Shown here: one piece after another, positions 22,901-34,814 of the stretch
How positions within the stretch are numbered: the stretch's first letter is position 1
Layout: every line of letters begins with the position of its first letter
Source of the DNA: Arachnopeziza araneosa
Lineage: Eukaryota > Ascomycota > Leotiomycetes > Helotiales > Arachnopezizaceae
DNA length: 64,000 nucleotides
Direction of reading: 5' to 3'
Assembly: GCA_003988855.1 (NCBI GenBank)
Contig: QYAI01000127.1
Coordinates: 1 to 64,000, forward strand
Translations under genes and position numbers: made by a program
Notes under the pieces: model-generated
Told to the model about the DNA's origin: nothing
What the model saw: only the letters and a program-made list of their open reading frames with translations
The model's database searches: none

Positions 22901-24209
22901 GGCGGCCGCTAAGAAACGCGAGGCTAAACTAGAACTTGAGCGACAGCGTGCTGCAATCAAAGAAGAAGAGCGTCGTAAGGAAGAGCAACAACGCCGTCAA
23001 GAAGCAGAATGTCAACGGGAAATCCAACGGGAGCGAGAGCGCGTAGCAAGTGTCGCTGATGCTAAAAAAGCTGCTTCGAGACAAGCTATTGAAAAACGGA
23101 GACTTGAGATGGAGAAGGCCAAAGAAACGCGAGCGCCACCACCAGCTGTCCGAAATCAAATGAACGGTGATATGGCACCGTCAGCTATGCAAGATAAAGC
23201 ATTACCTCCCCTACCTCATCAGACTGCTGGGCCATCCAAAACTCCCCAAATGAACCAATCTGCCCCTAGGGTACAGCCTGATATGGGACGTTCAGTTAAT
23301 TCTGTTCTTCCCCATGGTGCCAAAGTGCCTCCTAAGCGGCCACTTCAACAAGATATGGAAGATCATCATTCCCGGCCTACTGTTCAGCGCAATGTTCCTT
23401 CATACCAGCAGAATGAGCAGCAATCGAAACGTCGAAAGACAGAGGACTTTGACGAGGACGATGACATGACCGACCAGCCTAGGATGACAGCTCCGCCAAT
23501 TCGTCAATCCAGTATCCGCCATAAGGTAAGCCCTTGATTATTTGCTTCGCAGGTCACTTCAGCTAACTCTATTTAGGATGCACCTACCAAATCCCTCTTC
23601 CCAAGCGGATACGCAAATGTACCACCCCCAAATAATCTCCAACGTGCAACTCTTATCTCTCAACATAACCTCAACCAGTCGAAGCCAGCACACCCAATGG
23701 ATATGGCTCAACTTTCGAAAGCGCCAATCCCATTCGCGTCGAGTTCCAGTCAGGGCAATTCTCAGCACAAGACTCCTGCCCGTCCCGGTGCTCAAAATGG
23801 CATCGCCAAATCTGGTATTAAATCGGCCAAGTCGGCGGCCAAATCCTCACCACGATATCAAAATGGCGAGACTATTGACCTCCCTGAAATCCCAACGGAT
23901 TCCGAAGACGAGGATTCCGACGGTGGAGAGTTTGTAGCGCTGGGATGGACTAACTCCCCTGATTTGAGGAAGCAATTGGTTTCTCAAGAAGCTATGGATC
24001 CCGCCGACGTATTTGGGAACCCCGGACCTCTCAATATGGAAGAGGTCTTCAGTAAAAGCAAAGATCGCTTTCACAAGTTTCGAGCAAGAACTAGCAGCGC
24101 CAACTGGAGTGGCCAGGATAGACTCACGGAAGATGAGATCAAGAAAGATCTCGAAGCAAGAGATAGGGTTCGGAGACAAGGTGGATGGACTTATGATACC
24201 ATGGTTTGA
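19920..24209 (+). CDS. Inner centromere protein INCENP (Sli15/Pic1 homologue)
   Basis: Five exons: 19920-20095, 20145-20235, 20282-22846, 22893-23525 and 23577-24209, with introns of 46-51 nt; about 1,365 residues. The C-terminus holds the IN-box that binds and activates Aurora kinase: FGNPGPLNMEEVF, then a phosphorylatable RTSSANWSGQDRLTEDEI stretch, ending shortly before the stop. The TSS motif in it is the known Aurora-phosphorylated site. The N-terminal exon pair (WISEERASALQIAQAE...) is helical and likely binds Survivin and Borealin partners. Between them lies a long Ser/Pro-rich disordered part with many SP/TP sites, and a charged single-helix-like region (about 717-785 and 945-1025) rich in Arg, Glu and Lys, as in other INCENPs. 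It works in the chromosomal passenger complex at centromeres and the spindle midzone. The gene looks intact. Confidence 0.92.
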
Positions 24210-26393
24210 GGATTGTATACTAAGTAGATTATTCTGTTTGGGGAGGAGGGTGTCATTGAGTAGAATTGGTATCTTTGGGATGGGACTGTTTTCGGTAGAC
24301 TCTGGAATGGGTAGTTGATGCATGTGTTCTGTTTGGTATGGTGTCAAGGAGTACCTTATGGCGGCGGCATTGAAATGGGTGGTTGGAGTAATCAATAAAC
24401 AATGCATTCTTCATTCTTCATTCTTTCTCACATATGTATCACGTGTATCTGCTCACCGAGCAGAGGACAAGGATGCATCTTATCAGCTTGAAGTTTCCCG
24501 AAAGATCTGCAGCTGACTGGCAAGGGCATAATGGAGGAGAGGGAAGCACCACGACGTAATTTGTAGAGGGCGCTTTTTGCAGATTGAACATACTAGATCA
24601 AATGGTCTCTTATTCAAAGTCTCTCATTCACCTTCAAAAGTCCCTGTGATGTCATTTATGCGAGGTGGGCTTCAGGCAGAATATGGTGCTGACCCTTGTC
24701 GCTTAACAACACGTCTGCCCAAGATTCCTTTTTCGCGCGCTGATGACCGAAAGAGAGAGGAAGAGACTCCCACCACGCTTTCGTTGCGGATCTTTCTCAA
24801 GAAGGCATTCAAGCCATTTGCGATCCTTCTGGTAAGAGCTCCTTCATTGCAGATTTCTCATCGGAGGAGTGAAGCGCAAGGTCACTCGCCGCTGATACCA
24901 AGCTAGGGCAACCCCAATCCTCGTACAACAGCGCTGAGCTTCGATCTTTCAATACAACGCAACCGACAGACTTCCTCTTCACCCTGAGGGGGCGAATTTC
25001 GAGAACGCGACTTTGGCGACACAGCTGAACCACAGCGACTCTTGCTCTTGCTCTCTGCAACAATTGCCACCATCAAGCTCGCAGCGCCTCCGCGACGGTC
25101 CTACCCACACCCCTTGAACCCCTCTCCTCGAGCAAAAGGTACGAGACAAGGCTACCCTTCAGCTCTAGCTCCTCACCCAATCGCGACCTCCTTCTGACCA
25201 CCAAGAAGCTCTAGGATAAGGCGATTGTCTTCTAGACCTACCCAACGCGATATTTCAAGGCTGAGCTCATCGGGGCGCTATAATAGATATTTTCGACAAG
25301 GAAGACGAGGCTGCGGTCAGTACCTCGAAGGTCAACTGCATCATTGTGCATTGGGGCGGCGAAGCTGTAGAGTCAATCGAGGCACATGCTAGATTAGAGA
25401 CAAGGCTGTAAGTTGTGACTCTTCCATACTCTGAGTCCCTCTTCTCGTCTGGAATGGAATAGGACAGCTCCTTTTCGTCTTATGTCGAAGCATCTTCAGG
25501 CTTGTTGTTTCCAATTGCAACTTCTTGTTGTCCAAAGGGGTCATATATCCGCCCACTTGGAGGTGAAACAACCTCAGACTTGATCGAACATCTTGGAAGG
25601 GAAACCAGGGAGAATCTCTTTCTCTTGGGTGACGTGGTATACTCAGGCTTATCTTTCTACGACACAAGCCTTTACTGGCTCCAGACATCGGGAACAGTTT
25701 GTTTCCGTCCCATATCGAGGCACGCCCATAGATTGTTTCCCCAGACAATTAGATGATAGTTTCCTTTCGTCACATTTCGAAGCAACCTCAAGTCAAGTTG
25801 TTTTGGGGACAAGCGCTTGCTTTTGTCTGATTTGGCAAATCATTCTTCTTTCGTTGCTCCCAGAATGCAGTCAAATTCTGCATGATCTCTTTACTTGTGG
25901 GCAGCCGTTTTAGGTCACTCAAATACTTACTTCAAACTTACTAGACTACACTCTTTGTACACCACAACTCTTCTCCGGTTTTCCTTTTGGGAGCATCCTT
26001 AGACACTACTAAAGTCTCGTTTTTTTGGTACGTAAAAATTGAAAGCATCAAGAAATTTTTCTCAAATCCCGTTTCTTTTTCTCATTGTCGAAAACTAACA
26101 ATCTGCAATAGTGCCCAACTTCAAGGAAAACATTCACAAACAAACTTTTCGACATTCTAACCAGGGACATTTGTTTTGCACAACCTTTATGCAAATCTCA
26201 TTCTTGAAATCTCGATCGCACATTTAAAGTAGCATAACGCACATTGTCGATTGGCCAGCTGTACATTGTCCCACGGGCAAACGTCGGCCGCCGAGACCCG
26301 TCGCTACCGCAGCGACGACCGCAGCTCGAGCGCCCACCGAGAGCGGTCGCAGCGTTAGCGAGCGGTGTGGTAGCACTTAGCCACGAGAAGTCT
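24210..26393. other. Long region upstream of the DnaJ gene, probably leader and promoter
   Basis: About 2.2 kb without a convincing coding gene. The first 300 bases are the INCENP 3' region. From about 24690 to 25340 the sequence is relatively GC-rich and CT-rich with stop-interrupted frames. From 25340 to 26240 it is AT-rich with TTTCGACA-like words. From 26265 to 26390 there is a GC-rich patch just before a splice donor. I read this as a long promoter and 5' leader of the DnaJ gene, possibly with more leader introns, but no product can be assigned. Confidence 0.4.
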
Positions 26394-26452
26394 GTAAGTT
26401 TTCTGCCTGCAGAAAAGTTCACTTTGAAATAAAAATTAACATCAACTTTCAG
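26394..26452 (+). other. Probable 5'-untranslated intron of the DnaJ gene
   Basis: A GTAAGT donor at 26394 and a TTTCAG acceptor ending at 26452 enclose 59 nt with an ATTAAC-like branch site 12-16 nt before the acceptor. The start codon of the DnaJ protein follows at 26479. The size matches the other introns in the window. Confidence 0.5.
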
Positions 26453-26478
26453 ACTTTTTAATTGTTACTCCCGTCATT

Positions 26479-29400
26479 ATGGGCAAAACCGACTTTAGCC
26501 ACGATTATTATCGTGACTTGGAGTTGGATTCTGAAGCTGAGGAAGCTGATATCAAGAAGCAATACAAAAAACTCGGTAAGGGCGAATCTGGAAACTTTCA
26601 CCTTCCATACCCTTTTTTTTTTTCGACATAAAACCATATGTTCGCAAGAAAGTCATATTTGCGGATGAAAACCGTTCGTCCGAACATTCTACACTGCTTT
26701 CACCTTCACCGCCCCTGGTAATGTGTTTTATTTGCATGGCTAACGGGACAATAGCTCTTCTCTATCACCCAGACAGAAATCTTGGGGATGAAGAAGCAGC
26801 TAGCAAAAAGTTTCAACGGATCAGTGCTGCTGCAGAGATTCTACTTGACTCAAAGGAGCGAAACAAGTATGACTCAAATCGAACCCCGAAACCAACTTAT
26901 AATGGCGGCTATACTGGGGCATCTGGAGTGCGAGGAAACCCTTATGCTGATATGGCATCGAAGACAAACGCCAAATTTGGAGCTCCTCCGACTCGAGCAC
27001 CTCCACGATCCAAAGGCGCCTCAAATTATGACAAATTCGCCAGAGCTACTCCTGCTCAGTCTCCTTTCCAAGCTGCCCAGGAAGGTCCAGAAGCTAGATT
27101 CCGCAACTTCGATGCTTGGGAGCGAATGCACCATCCAACAGCTAAAGCTGACCAAGGACCTTTCAAATCTCCAAGAGTTCCGGAAAGCTTTGGGAGTAGT
27201 ACATCCCATTCGTTCCGGGCAGAGAGTAGTTCTAAACGACGTCCTAATGTACCGCCAAGAGCGAGCGCATTTGATGATTACCGAGAACCAAACTCTTCCC
27301 CTAGAAAAACCCCCAATGTGAACAACCGCAAATCATTTCCGCAACCTGGTCATGTGCCACCGCCTGTTCCAAACCGAAAAGGTTTCATGCCAAACACCCC
27401 TGGAGCTGGCGATGAACCACCGGCACCACGAGGTGCTTACTTTACCCAGCGTGACAAGCCGACTGCCCCACCTCCTCCGCCTCGAGAGGCTGCATCTACG
27501 AAGTTTACTGATCCTCATCCATCGAGATATTACAAAGCCAAGGCGCAGCCTGTACCTGACCCAGAGGCGGATTTCAGCGTGGAAGGTCGAACTAGTACAC
27601 CATACGCTAGTCATGGAGGCGAGCGATTCAACCCGTTCGAAAAGGCATCAGCCCCTATGAGCAGATCTAGCAGTACTCGAGAGACAAAGCAAGCTAGCAC
27701 AAGTCCAATTCCAAGACCAGGTTCTGATCCAAATTTGAAAGCTAATGGCTCTCGACCTTCTGCAGACTCGAAATTTGGTCGACGAGCATCAACAAAGCCG
27801 ACTCATCACACCACTATTAACATATCTGATAGTTCTGGCGAAGATTTTGTTACAAAAAATGCCTCAAAGGCCACCGGTAAACGAGCAAGTGGTCTGCCTA
27901 CTGGGAGAAAAATCCCAGAAACGATGGAAAATGCAAACACTGGTAAGCTTCCAGAAAAGATATCTCGATTTAGACAGTGGATGAAAGAATATCCAGGTGA
28001 TGAACTACGTCTAACCGTTTTCCTCCAGGTGGTCCACCTCTCCGCACTGACCAGGCAAACCCAACGAACGATCAACCCAATATGTATGACAACCCGAATT
28101 CTCTTTACAATGATCGCTCCAGTTCTACAAAGTTTACGCCAGCATCAACTACTTTCTACAGCATGTCTTCATTTATGAATGATTCAGCAGGAAAGTATCC
28201 TGCAGAAAATCTGAAAAATGTCAAGTTCGACAATAAGATTGGCAGTGAGCATCCAATGAGCAAGTTTCGTAATGTCGACAATGTCGCAACCAAACCACCA
28301 GTGGATTCTCCAAGTGGAGTTGCAGCCAATCTCACCGACTACGAGAAACAATTGCGGGCCGACGTCCAGCAGCTCTATGCTGAAACACAGATGTTGTCCC
28401 AATGTTCGCATTCAAAATTTCGCATGGCAGATGACAACAGTGCATCTGATTGTTCACTATCAACACCGACTCTACAAAAGCGGAAAATTTGTGCTGAATG
28501 TTCGCAATCATCACGAACAATGAAAGTTGACTCTTCCCAGTCGGAAAGTCCAACAAAGAAATCGAGACTCATCCCAAAATCTAGCAATAGAAAGTCCGCA
28601 CTCAATACCGAAATTGATATTAGTCAATATTTCAGTAGCAGCAAAGAGACACCTTCAGCTAATGCAGCCTTTCCCAGATTCTCCTTCAACACCAATAATA
28701 ACGAGAATGCCAATCCTCGACCCTCTGGCTTCAGCAACAGCGAAGAAAACATCAGTACTAAGTTTGCCTCGGGCGATTGGGATGGGAAATTCTCGGCTGG
28801 ATCTGGAATATTTACCCCAGAACAGAATGGCACTGGAATGGGTACTTCTAACGGACCACCTCGCCAACGTTCAAAGTCTACCACACGTATAAGACAGAGA
28901 TCCCCAACTAAGTCTAACCAGCCAATGCCATCTCCTGGTGGACCTCAACCAGCATCTGACTGGCAACAACCATTCACATCCCAGAGCTCTATGCACCAAA
29001 CTGCCGAGCCACAGCAGATCCAATCGCCTGGAGGAACTTTCTCGCCAAATGTATGGGCTGGAACTTTCAATCCCGATACTTTTAATCCTCCAAGCCAAGG
29101 CCCTCCTCCTCGTATGACAACCAACAGAAGAAAGCCCTCGCTTCGACCAACTATGGGTGGCAAGGCCGCTTTTGTAGATGATAATTCTACATCCGATGAG
29201 CAACCACCTCATTTCAGTCAGCGCAAGGAGGACCCTCGTGTATCACCAGTTCCGATTCCTACCCCTGAGCCTATGGATATCGACACTCCACCAACCGTTC
29301 AACCCGCTCCCCCACTTAACCCAACTAATGAAGCAGCACCCAAATTCAATGCGAACAACTTGCACATCGATGCCGAGAATGTTGAGCGTTCCTCCGCTGC

Positions 29401-29830
29401 TTCTTCGTCCCATCCTCAATCCAACTCAGGTGCCGCTGATGCCCTAAAGGTCAATTTTGAGAATCTCAACATCGTCGAGCTAATTTCCACCCTTGATATG
29501 CCCAAAGTACCTGCAGCCCCCAAGTTCCCTATTGACATCGCTAAAGACGAACGTCCTACCCTCGGAGCATATTCCGCCTACCAACAACTCTTCGCCAAAT
29601 ATATGCGAGAGTGGGACATGTACAGCAAGAAGTTCCTTCTACATTTCGTAAGCCGGAGCAATCAGAATGACAATTTTGGAGAGCTACGATGGAAGGATGA
29701 TGAAGTTGATAAGATCTATCGGAAGGGCTTGGATCAAGATCAAGTGGTTAGGAGAGTTTGGGCAGAGAGCAATGAGAAGCATATCAAGGCTATGAAGGAA
29801 TGGCAAATCATGAAGGAACGCATGAATTAG
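26479..29830 (+). CDS. Large DnaJ-domain protein (class C J protein)
   Basis: Three exons: 26479-26575, 26755-27942 and 28029-29830, with introns of 179 and 86 nt; about 1,028 residues. The J domain spans residues 1-75 and is split by the first intron: HDYYRDLELDSEAEEADIKK, then LYHPDRN with the intact HPD motif that stimulates Hsp70 ATPase, then KKFQRISAAAEILLD. There is no Gly/Phe region or zinc-finger region. The remaining 950 residues are disordered, rich in Pro, Ser and Asn, with SP motifs. The last 130 residues form a charged helical part (AYQQLFAKYMREWDMYSKKF and onward). The large class is conserved in filamentous fungi, but I know of no assigned client. A 32-nt reading of the second intron is possible in principle, but the 86-nt version from a GTAAGC donor keeps the same phase and is preferred. 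Confidence 0.87.
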
Positions 29831-31109
29831 TGGTGGAAATTCATGCAAACAACAGTGTATTTTTAGTCGTCTGATCTTTTTTCCTTTGACATCGATGGTT
29901 GCATAGCGATGGTTTCTAGCATAGTTTGCGATTGCGTTGGACTTTTGAACATAGAGGATGGAAGATATCATGGCGTAGCTTAGATCGAACAATAAAAAGC
30001 GTTGATTTACTTTACCTTACATAACGGGCTTTCGACATTAGTTTTATACTATTGCGAAATTATCCTTCGAAATTTACGTAGATTTAAGTATATTATTGAA
30101 AATTTCTTCGCACCGAGAATCAGATATGTTAAGTAGCGTAAACTTTCAGACCGACTTTTCGACTTTGAGTTTAAAACAAATGTTGAATGTCGCTTCGGCA
30201 TTTACATCTATCAAATGAAGTAATGCACTTTCTTCCCGGAACAAGATTTTCATGCTCGATATCTTTTATATTTTCAGAACAAGTTTTCGACATATTGACC
30301 TCAATGTCCTAACTTCTTTTTGACAGTAGGATTTACGTTAATGTTGTAATTCCTTTTTAACAATAAGAACTACTTTAATGTTGTAACTTCTTTCTAACAG
30401 TAGGATTAGATTTAATATCGCAACTTCTTCTCGACAATAGGATTTATTTGGATGTTATAATTTCTTTTTAACAATTGCATTTATTTTAATGCTATAACTC
30501 GTTTTAACAATTGCATTTATTTTAATACTGTAATCTCTTTTCGACAATAAAATCAACCTTAATGTTGTAATTTCTTTTCGACAATATGATTAAGTTTAAT
30601 ATCGTAGCTTTCCTTCGACATTAACAATCATTTAATATTGCAATTTCTTTTCGACAATAGGACTAGTCTTAATGTCGCTACTCCTCTTCCACATTTCAAT
30701 CTCCTCGCTGTTCTGGCACTCTCACAATGAGTCGCTCATCAATCTTTTGTTTGCAAAAAGGGGCTGCCGCCGTGCTAACCGAGCGTGGGATGTCGGATCT
30801 CGCCTAGATATCCCCGGCCGAAGGTGAGTGCGCGATGCAGCTAGGGGCAAAGATTGACAGAATGTTGGAACTCATAGCGGTGGATTCCGCTATCTGCTGG
30901 ACGTGAAGTGTAGGGCTGGCAAAGTGAGTTTTCAGATGACGCATGTGCTTCATGGGTTGTTTCTCACCGTTTTTATTGCCTCTTTGCCTGTAAAAAGACC
31001 GAGAGAGCCGCAGAGTTGGGGTTTTTGAGACTGTTTTGATTATAATTTCTTCTGCATTCTTGTTGATTAGAATTTATATTTAAGTTAAGCGTTGAAAGTT
31101 CTCAAGAGA
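29831..31109. other. AT-rich intergenic region with a tandem array
   Basis: This separates the DnaJ gene from the first transporter gene. The first 150 bases are the DnaJ 3' region. From about 30000 to 30705 the sequence is AT-rich and repetitive (see the 37-bp array). From 30750 to 31090 it has more ordinary composition and must hold the transporter promoter. No RNA gene or protein gene was found. Confidence 0.55.
30301..30705. repeat. Degenerate 37-bp tandem array (about eleven units)
   Basis: Units begin at 30301, 30338, 30375, 30412, 30449, 30486, 30522, 30559, 30596, 30632 and 30669, a spacing of 37, 37, 37, 37, 37, 36, 37, 37, 36 and 37. The common pattern is TTAATGTTGTAA, then a C/T-rich stretch, then CGACAATA or AACAATA, then GGATTTA. 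Individual units differ at many positions, so the array is old, yet the spacing is nearly constant. Weaker related pieces occur upstream from about 30020. It has no coding potential. Confidence 0.85.
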
Positions 31110-32738
31110 ATGAATGACCTCAAGCTCGCAGAAGAGGCCGTTCCTTTGCCATCATCGCCTTGCCAAGAACGCACTCTACAACCTTCTGGGTCTTCGAAAC
31201 CGCAACTTCACAAAACCAAAGAAGCAGAATCAGAACCACAATTAGTGGGATGGGGACTATCAGACCCTGGAAATCCTAGAAACTGGTCAAATCCGTTCAA
31301 ATACTGGATCACCCTTCAACTCGGCTTTCTGGCTTTCGCAGCCAGTGTTGGATCGAGTATCATCTCACCGGGAACTGATGCTATTGCCGCTTATACAAAG
31401 ACCAGCCATGAGGTTACAGTGCTCTCAATCTCGCTGTATATGTATGATTTCCTTCTCCTTTCCCCTCCATCTATTGTATTCTTCTTTGGACCTCTTGGAA
31501 GAATCAAGGCGAGGATCCGGATCAAGATACGCAGAAGCTAACATACTAAAAGAGCAGGATTCGCACTTGGGCCGCTCCTATGGGCACCCATTTCCGAGAT
31601 CTGGGGACGACGAATGGGTATCCTCCCTGCTATGGTCGGACTAGGGGTCGCTTCCATCGGCACGGCAGTCAGCATGAACGCTCCTGCGATTTTCCTGACT
31701 CGTTTCCTCGCAGGTATATTCGGTTCTGCACCAGTATCCAACGTCTCCGCTGCTTTGGGAGACATCTGGTCTCCGTCACAGCGCGGCGTGGCCGTGATTT
31801 TATACTCTATTGCTGTGACCGGTGGTCCAACACTAGGGCCCATCATCGGTGCTGCGTTGGTAGTAAATCCACATCTAGGGTGGAGATGGACGGAGTACAT
31901 TCTCGCTATCTGGGTCTTCTCCACTCTCCTTATATGTATTTTCTGCTTGCCGGAGACATACGCACCAGTCCTGCTCTCTCGACGAGCAAAGAAACTCCGT
32001 ACAGAAGGAAAGGCGTGTTACCATCCTCATGAGCAGATGCGTCTCTCACCTCAAACAATTGTCACTAAACACCTTACTCGTCCACTGCGTATGTTACTTA
32101 CCGAACCCATCGTAACTTGCATCGCTTTTTATGCCTCTTTCGTCTACGGTATTCTATATTTAACGCTCGAGCTTTTCCCCATCTGCTTCAGCACTATCCG
32201 AGGTCTCCCACCTGTTCTCTCCACCCTTCCATTCTTAGGTCTCTTTACTGGAGTTCTACTTGCTGTTTTCATCAACCTATCCAATCAACCGCGGTACACG
32301 CGCATATCATTGGCCTTTGGAGGTAAGCCCGTCCCCGAAGCGCGCTTCCTACCGATCGCCTTTGCAGGTCCTATTTTCGCCTCTGGGCTTTTCTACTTTG
32401 CCTGGACAGCAGGTAACCCTTACGTCAGTATATGGCATCCCATCACAGCAGCGGTATTGATCGGAATGGGCTTCAATGTGATTTTTAATCAGTGTGTTAA
32501 TGTTCTCGTTGATACGTATGGCGTCTATGCGGCCAGTGCGGTCAGCGCGAATACCTTCCTAAGAAGTGTCATGGCGGCGGGATTTCCTCTCGTGGCGAGA
32601 CCAATAGTAGGGAGTTTGGGAGTCGGGCTCGCAGTTTCTATCATCGCAGCTGTGGCGGGAGTGTTGGTCGTGGTACCTTTTTTGTTTATGGGGTATGGTG
32701 AAGGGCTGAGGAGGAGATCGAGAATGGTGGGTGGTTGA
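31110..32738 (+). CDS. Major facilitator transporter, DHA1 (polyamine/multidrug) type
   Basis: Two exons: 31110-31441 and 31553-32738, with a 111-nt intron; about 505 residues. The start is the ATG at 31110. A hydrophilic N-terminus leads to WGLSDPGNPRNWSNPFKYW, the usual entry to fungal DHA1 drug:H+ antiporters of the Tpo/Flu1 group, then the first spans. Across the intron the sequence continues as GFALGPLLWAPISEIWGRR, the A-motif loop between spans 2 and 3. Later there are LPETYAPVLLSRRAKKLR after span 6 and FGGKPVPEARF in the central loop. Twelve spans are expected. The substrate cannot be told; polyamine or toxic-compound efflux is usual for the group. It meets the HET gene tail to tail with only 75 bp between stop codons. 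Confidence 0.88.
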
Positions 32739-32813
32739 TGTTGAAAGGATGTGAATGATTGGAATACGATAAATTTGATAGAAGTAATCAACAATAATAT
32801 GAATGATACCGTA

Positions 32814-34814
32814 TTAAATGAGAACTAATTGCTGTTTGGTTGCGATTTGGAGCCAGTCGTGAGTCGAAAAGAATCTTCCGATCCGCTCATATGCCCCCAA
32901 CTGAAGTCTTGATCGACGCAGTATAATCATCCCCATAACGCCTCGTTCTATACACAGGATATAATGAAGGTCTTCCATACAGATCTCATATCCCTCGCCT
33001 TGGATGTCTGGTTCGATCCCACCTATCAATGTGGATCCATCGACCGCGATGTCAGAAATAGCGTGGAATTTTGAGCCCGGGTAATCTAGGTGATCACCTT
33101 CTTTGACATGAACTGAGGCTAAGAAACCTTCTGCCCTCAGCTGAGCGTCTTGAAGCGACCCATACATGTTCGGACCAGCTGGTGTACAGTTGATTTCGAT
33201 TTGTTCGAGGAGGGGCTCTGGTGAACTCTCGGTGCGACTTAAGAGAACTCGGCCTGTGACAGAAGCCCAGGACCATGTTGGAGCCTGGTATGGGTGAACT
33301 CTTCTACTAATGCAGCGCGTCACTCTCTGGGAGCTGTGTCGGTCCAGAACAGTCCAGAGAAGGCATTGAGGAAAAGTATCACTCCAAAGCCCAGCCCAGT
33401 AAGTTGCAGTTGTAAGCTTCTGCATGATTGTTGCGAGTCCCGATAGAGCCGGTAGTCTATCTGAATAGAATGTAAGTTGTCGATCTGTGAAGTCGCAGAC
33501 CAGAGTTTCCCATCTGCGGTGGAACGGGAGCTTATTGATCATCAACTTCAGTGGTGTTTCAGCTGCAAAGCTGTGAGGTGAAATTTGGCATTCGCATCGA
33601 GACTGGGCATTGCACTCCCAAGTGACTTCTTCTGCAGTGAAATGTAAGATTCTCGGTGCGAGTACGCTCTCTTGAGTTATCCAGCCCCGAGTCGACAGCG
33701 GACTACGTGTAGGCCCTTCCCAAAAATGATGGTTGAATGTATCCCGGTTGCCAGACCCTTTCTTTCGTACACAAACCTCAGTTGCGCCGCCATCAGCGCC
33801 TGCACAGGGAAATTTCTTCACCTTCATCTTACGGCGGCTGTCTGAGAGGAATCCGTTCCCGCTATCTGCTGCTCCGTCCGCAGCAATCGTAATGAAAGAG
33901 TTCAAATATATATCGCCCATCTTAGAAGCTTGAACAGCCCAGTCATCCTTGGAATCTTGAATAATGCAAAGTGAGTCAATCCATAGCCAGGCAATTCCAA
34001 GTCGTCTGCAAACTATAATAGCATGCTGAAAGGTCTTGGGGAAACTTTCAAATGGAATTCCCTGTTTACGCGTATTCAAATTTGATGTATTCGTAATTAA
34101 TGGTTGCTTGCCACCCCAACAGTGGCTTAGCGCAGCGTATTTTCCATGATTATGATCAACATTGATGAAGAGGCATGGCTCAATATTATTATCTCCGACA
34201 TTGAGCACTCGGTCCGGTAGCTGGGGATTTAGACTTACTAAACTGCAAGATTGGTGTGTCAAGCAGTCTGTAAGCCACGACGAAATAAGAGATAAAGTGG
34301 TGTTTGATAGAGCGCTCAAAGACACATCATGTGCTGGGCCAACAAGTGGCCAGCAAGATGGGTTGTCTAGTCCCTCGAATTAGAATGTATCCAAGTGTGT
34401 CTCGGAAATGTACCAAGGCCAATTTGTAACCTCGAAACTTTGTATCCCGTCCTACTTACCTACGGGAGTATACATCTCCAACTCAGCCACACGGGCGTTC
34501 TCGGTTGCTATTTGAATTATTAATGGTAAGGCTTGTACGCTCTCGTCTGCAGGAGCCGTGGAGAAGATCACGATGCCAAAGACTTCTTCATCTGGCCTGG
34601 GCGAGAAGCCTTTAAGAGGAGCCATCAGGTCCATCACCGACTCGAACAAAATGAAGCACACGGGACACCCCGCTTTGATGGCATCGGGCATGTCTTGAAG
34701 CCTCATTCCTAGACAGTTATCTTTCTCACCCGGTTTGCGAATCTTCAAGTCTTGACAGAGTTGACAAGCAGCATCGCTGCGTGGAGGTGGAAAATAGCGC
34801 TTATTTACGAGCAT
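32814..34814 (-). CDS. HET-domain protein (heterokaryon incompatibility family), intact
   Basis: Two exons: 34814-34464 and 34373-32814, with a 90-nt intron; about 636 residues. The start ATG is at 34814. The HET domain is complete, with YAALSHCWGGKQPL, GIAWLWIDSLCIIQD and RGWITQESVLAPRILHF in the expected order (about 190-400), and a PTWSWASVTGRV segment further on. The N-terminal exon carries CQLCQDL and CPVCFILF cysteine pairs, as in many HET proteins. HET domains are TIR-like modules that trigger cell death on recognition of non-self partners; the trigger for this gene is unknown. The donor was set at 34463 because this joins TP to GLDNPSCW in phase. No inactivating change was seen. It lies in a block with a second, frameshifted HET gene and two transporters. 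Confidence 0.9.

Noticed and set aside
25389..25913. Overlapping frames on both strands upstream of the DnaJ gene
   Set aside because: They are short, lack motifs, and overlap each other; there are no convincing start or splice contexts.
27997..28028. 32-nt second intron in the DnaJ gene
   Set aside because: Too short to be spliced; the donor GTAAGC at 27943 gives an 86-nt intron in the same phase.
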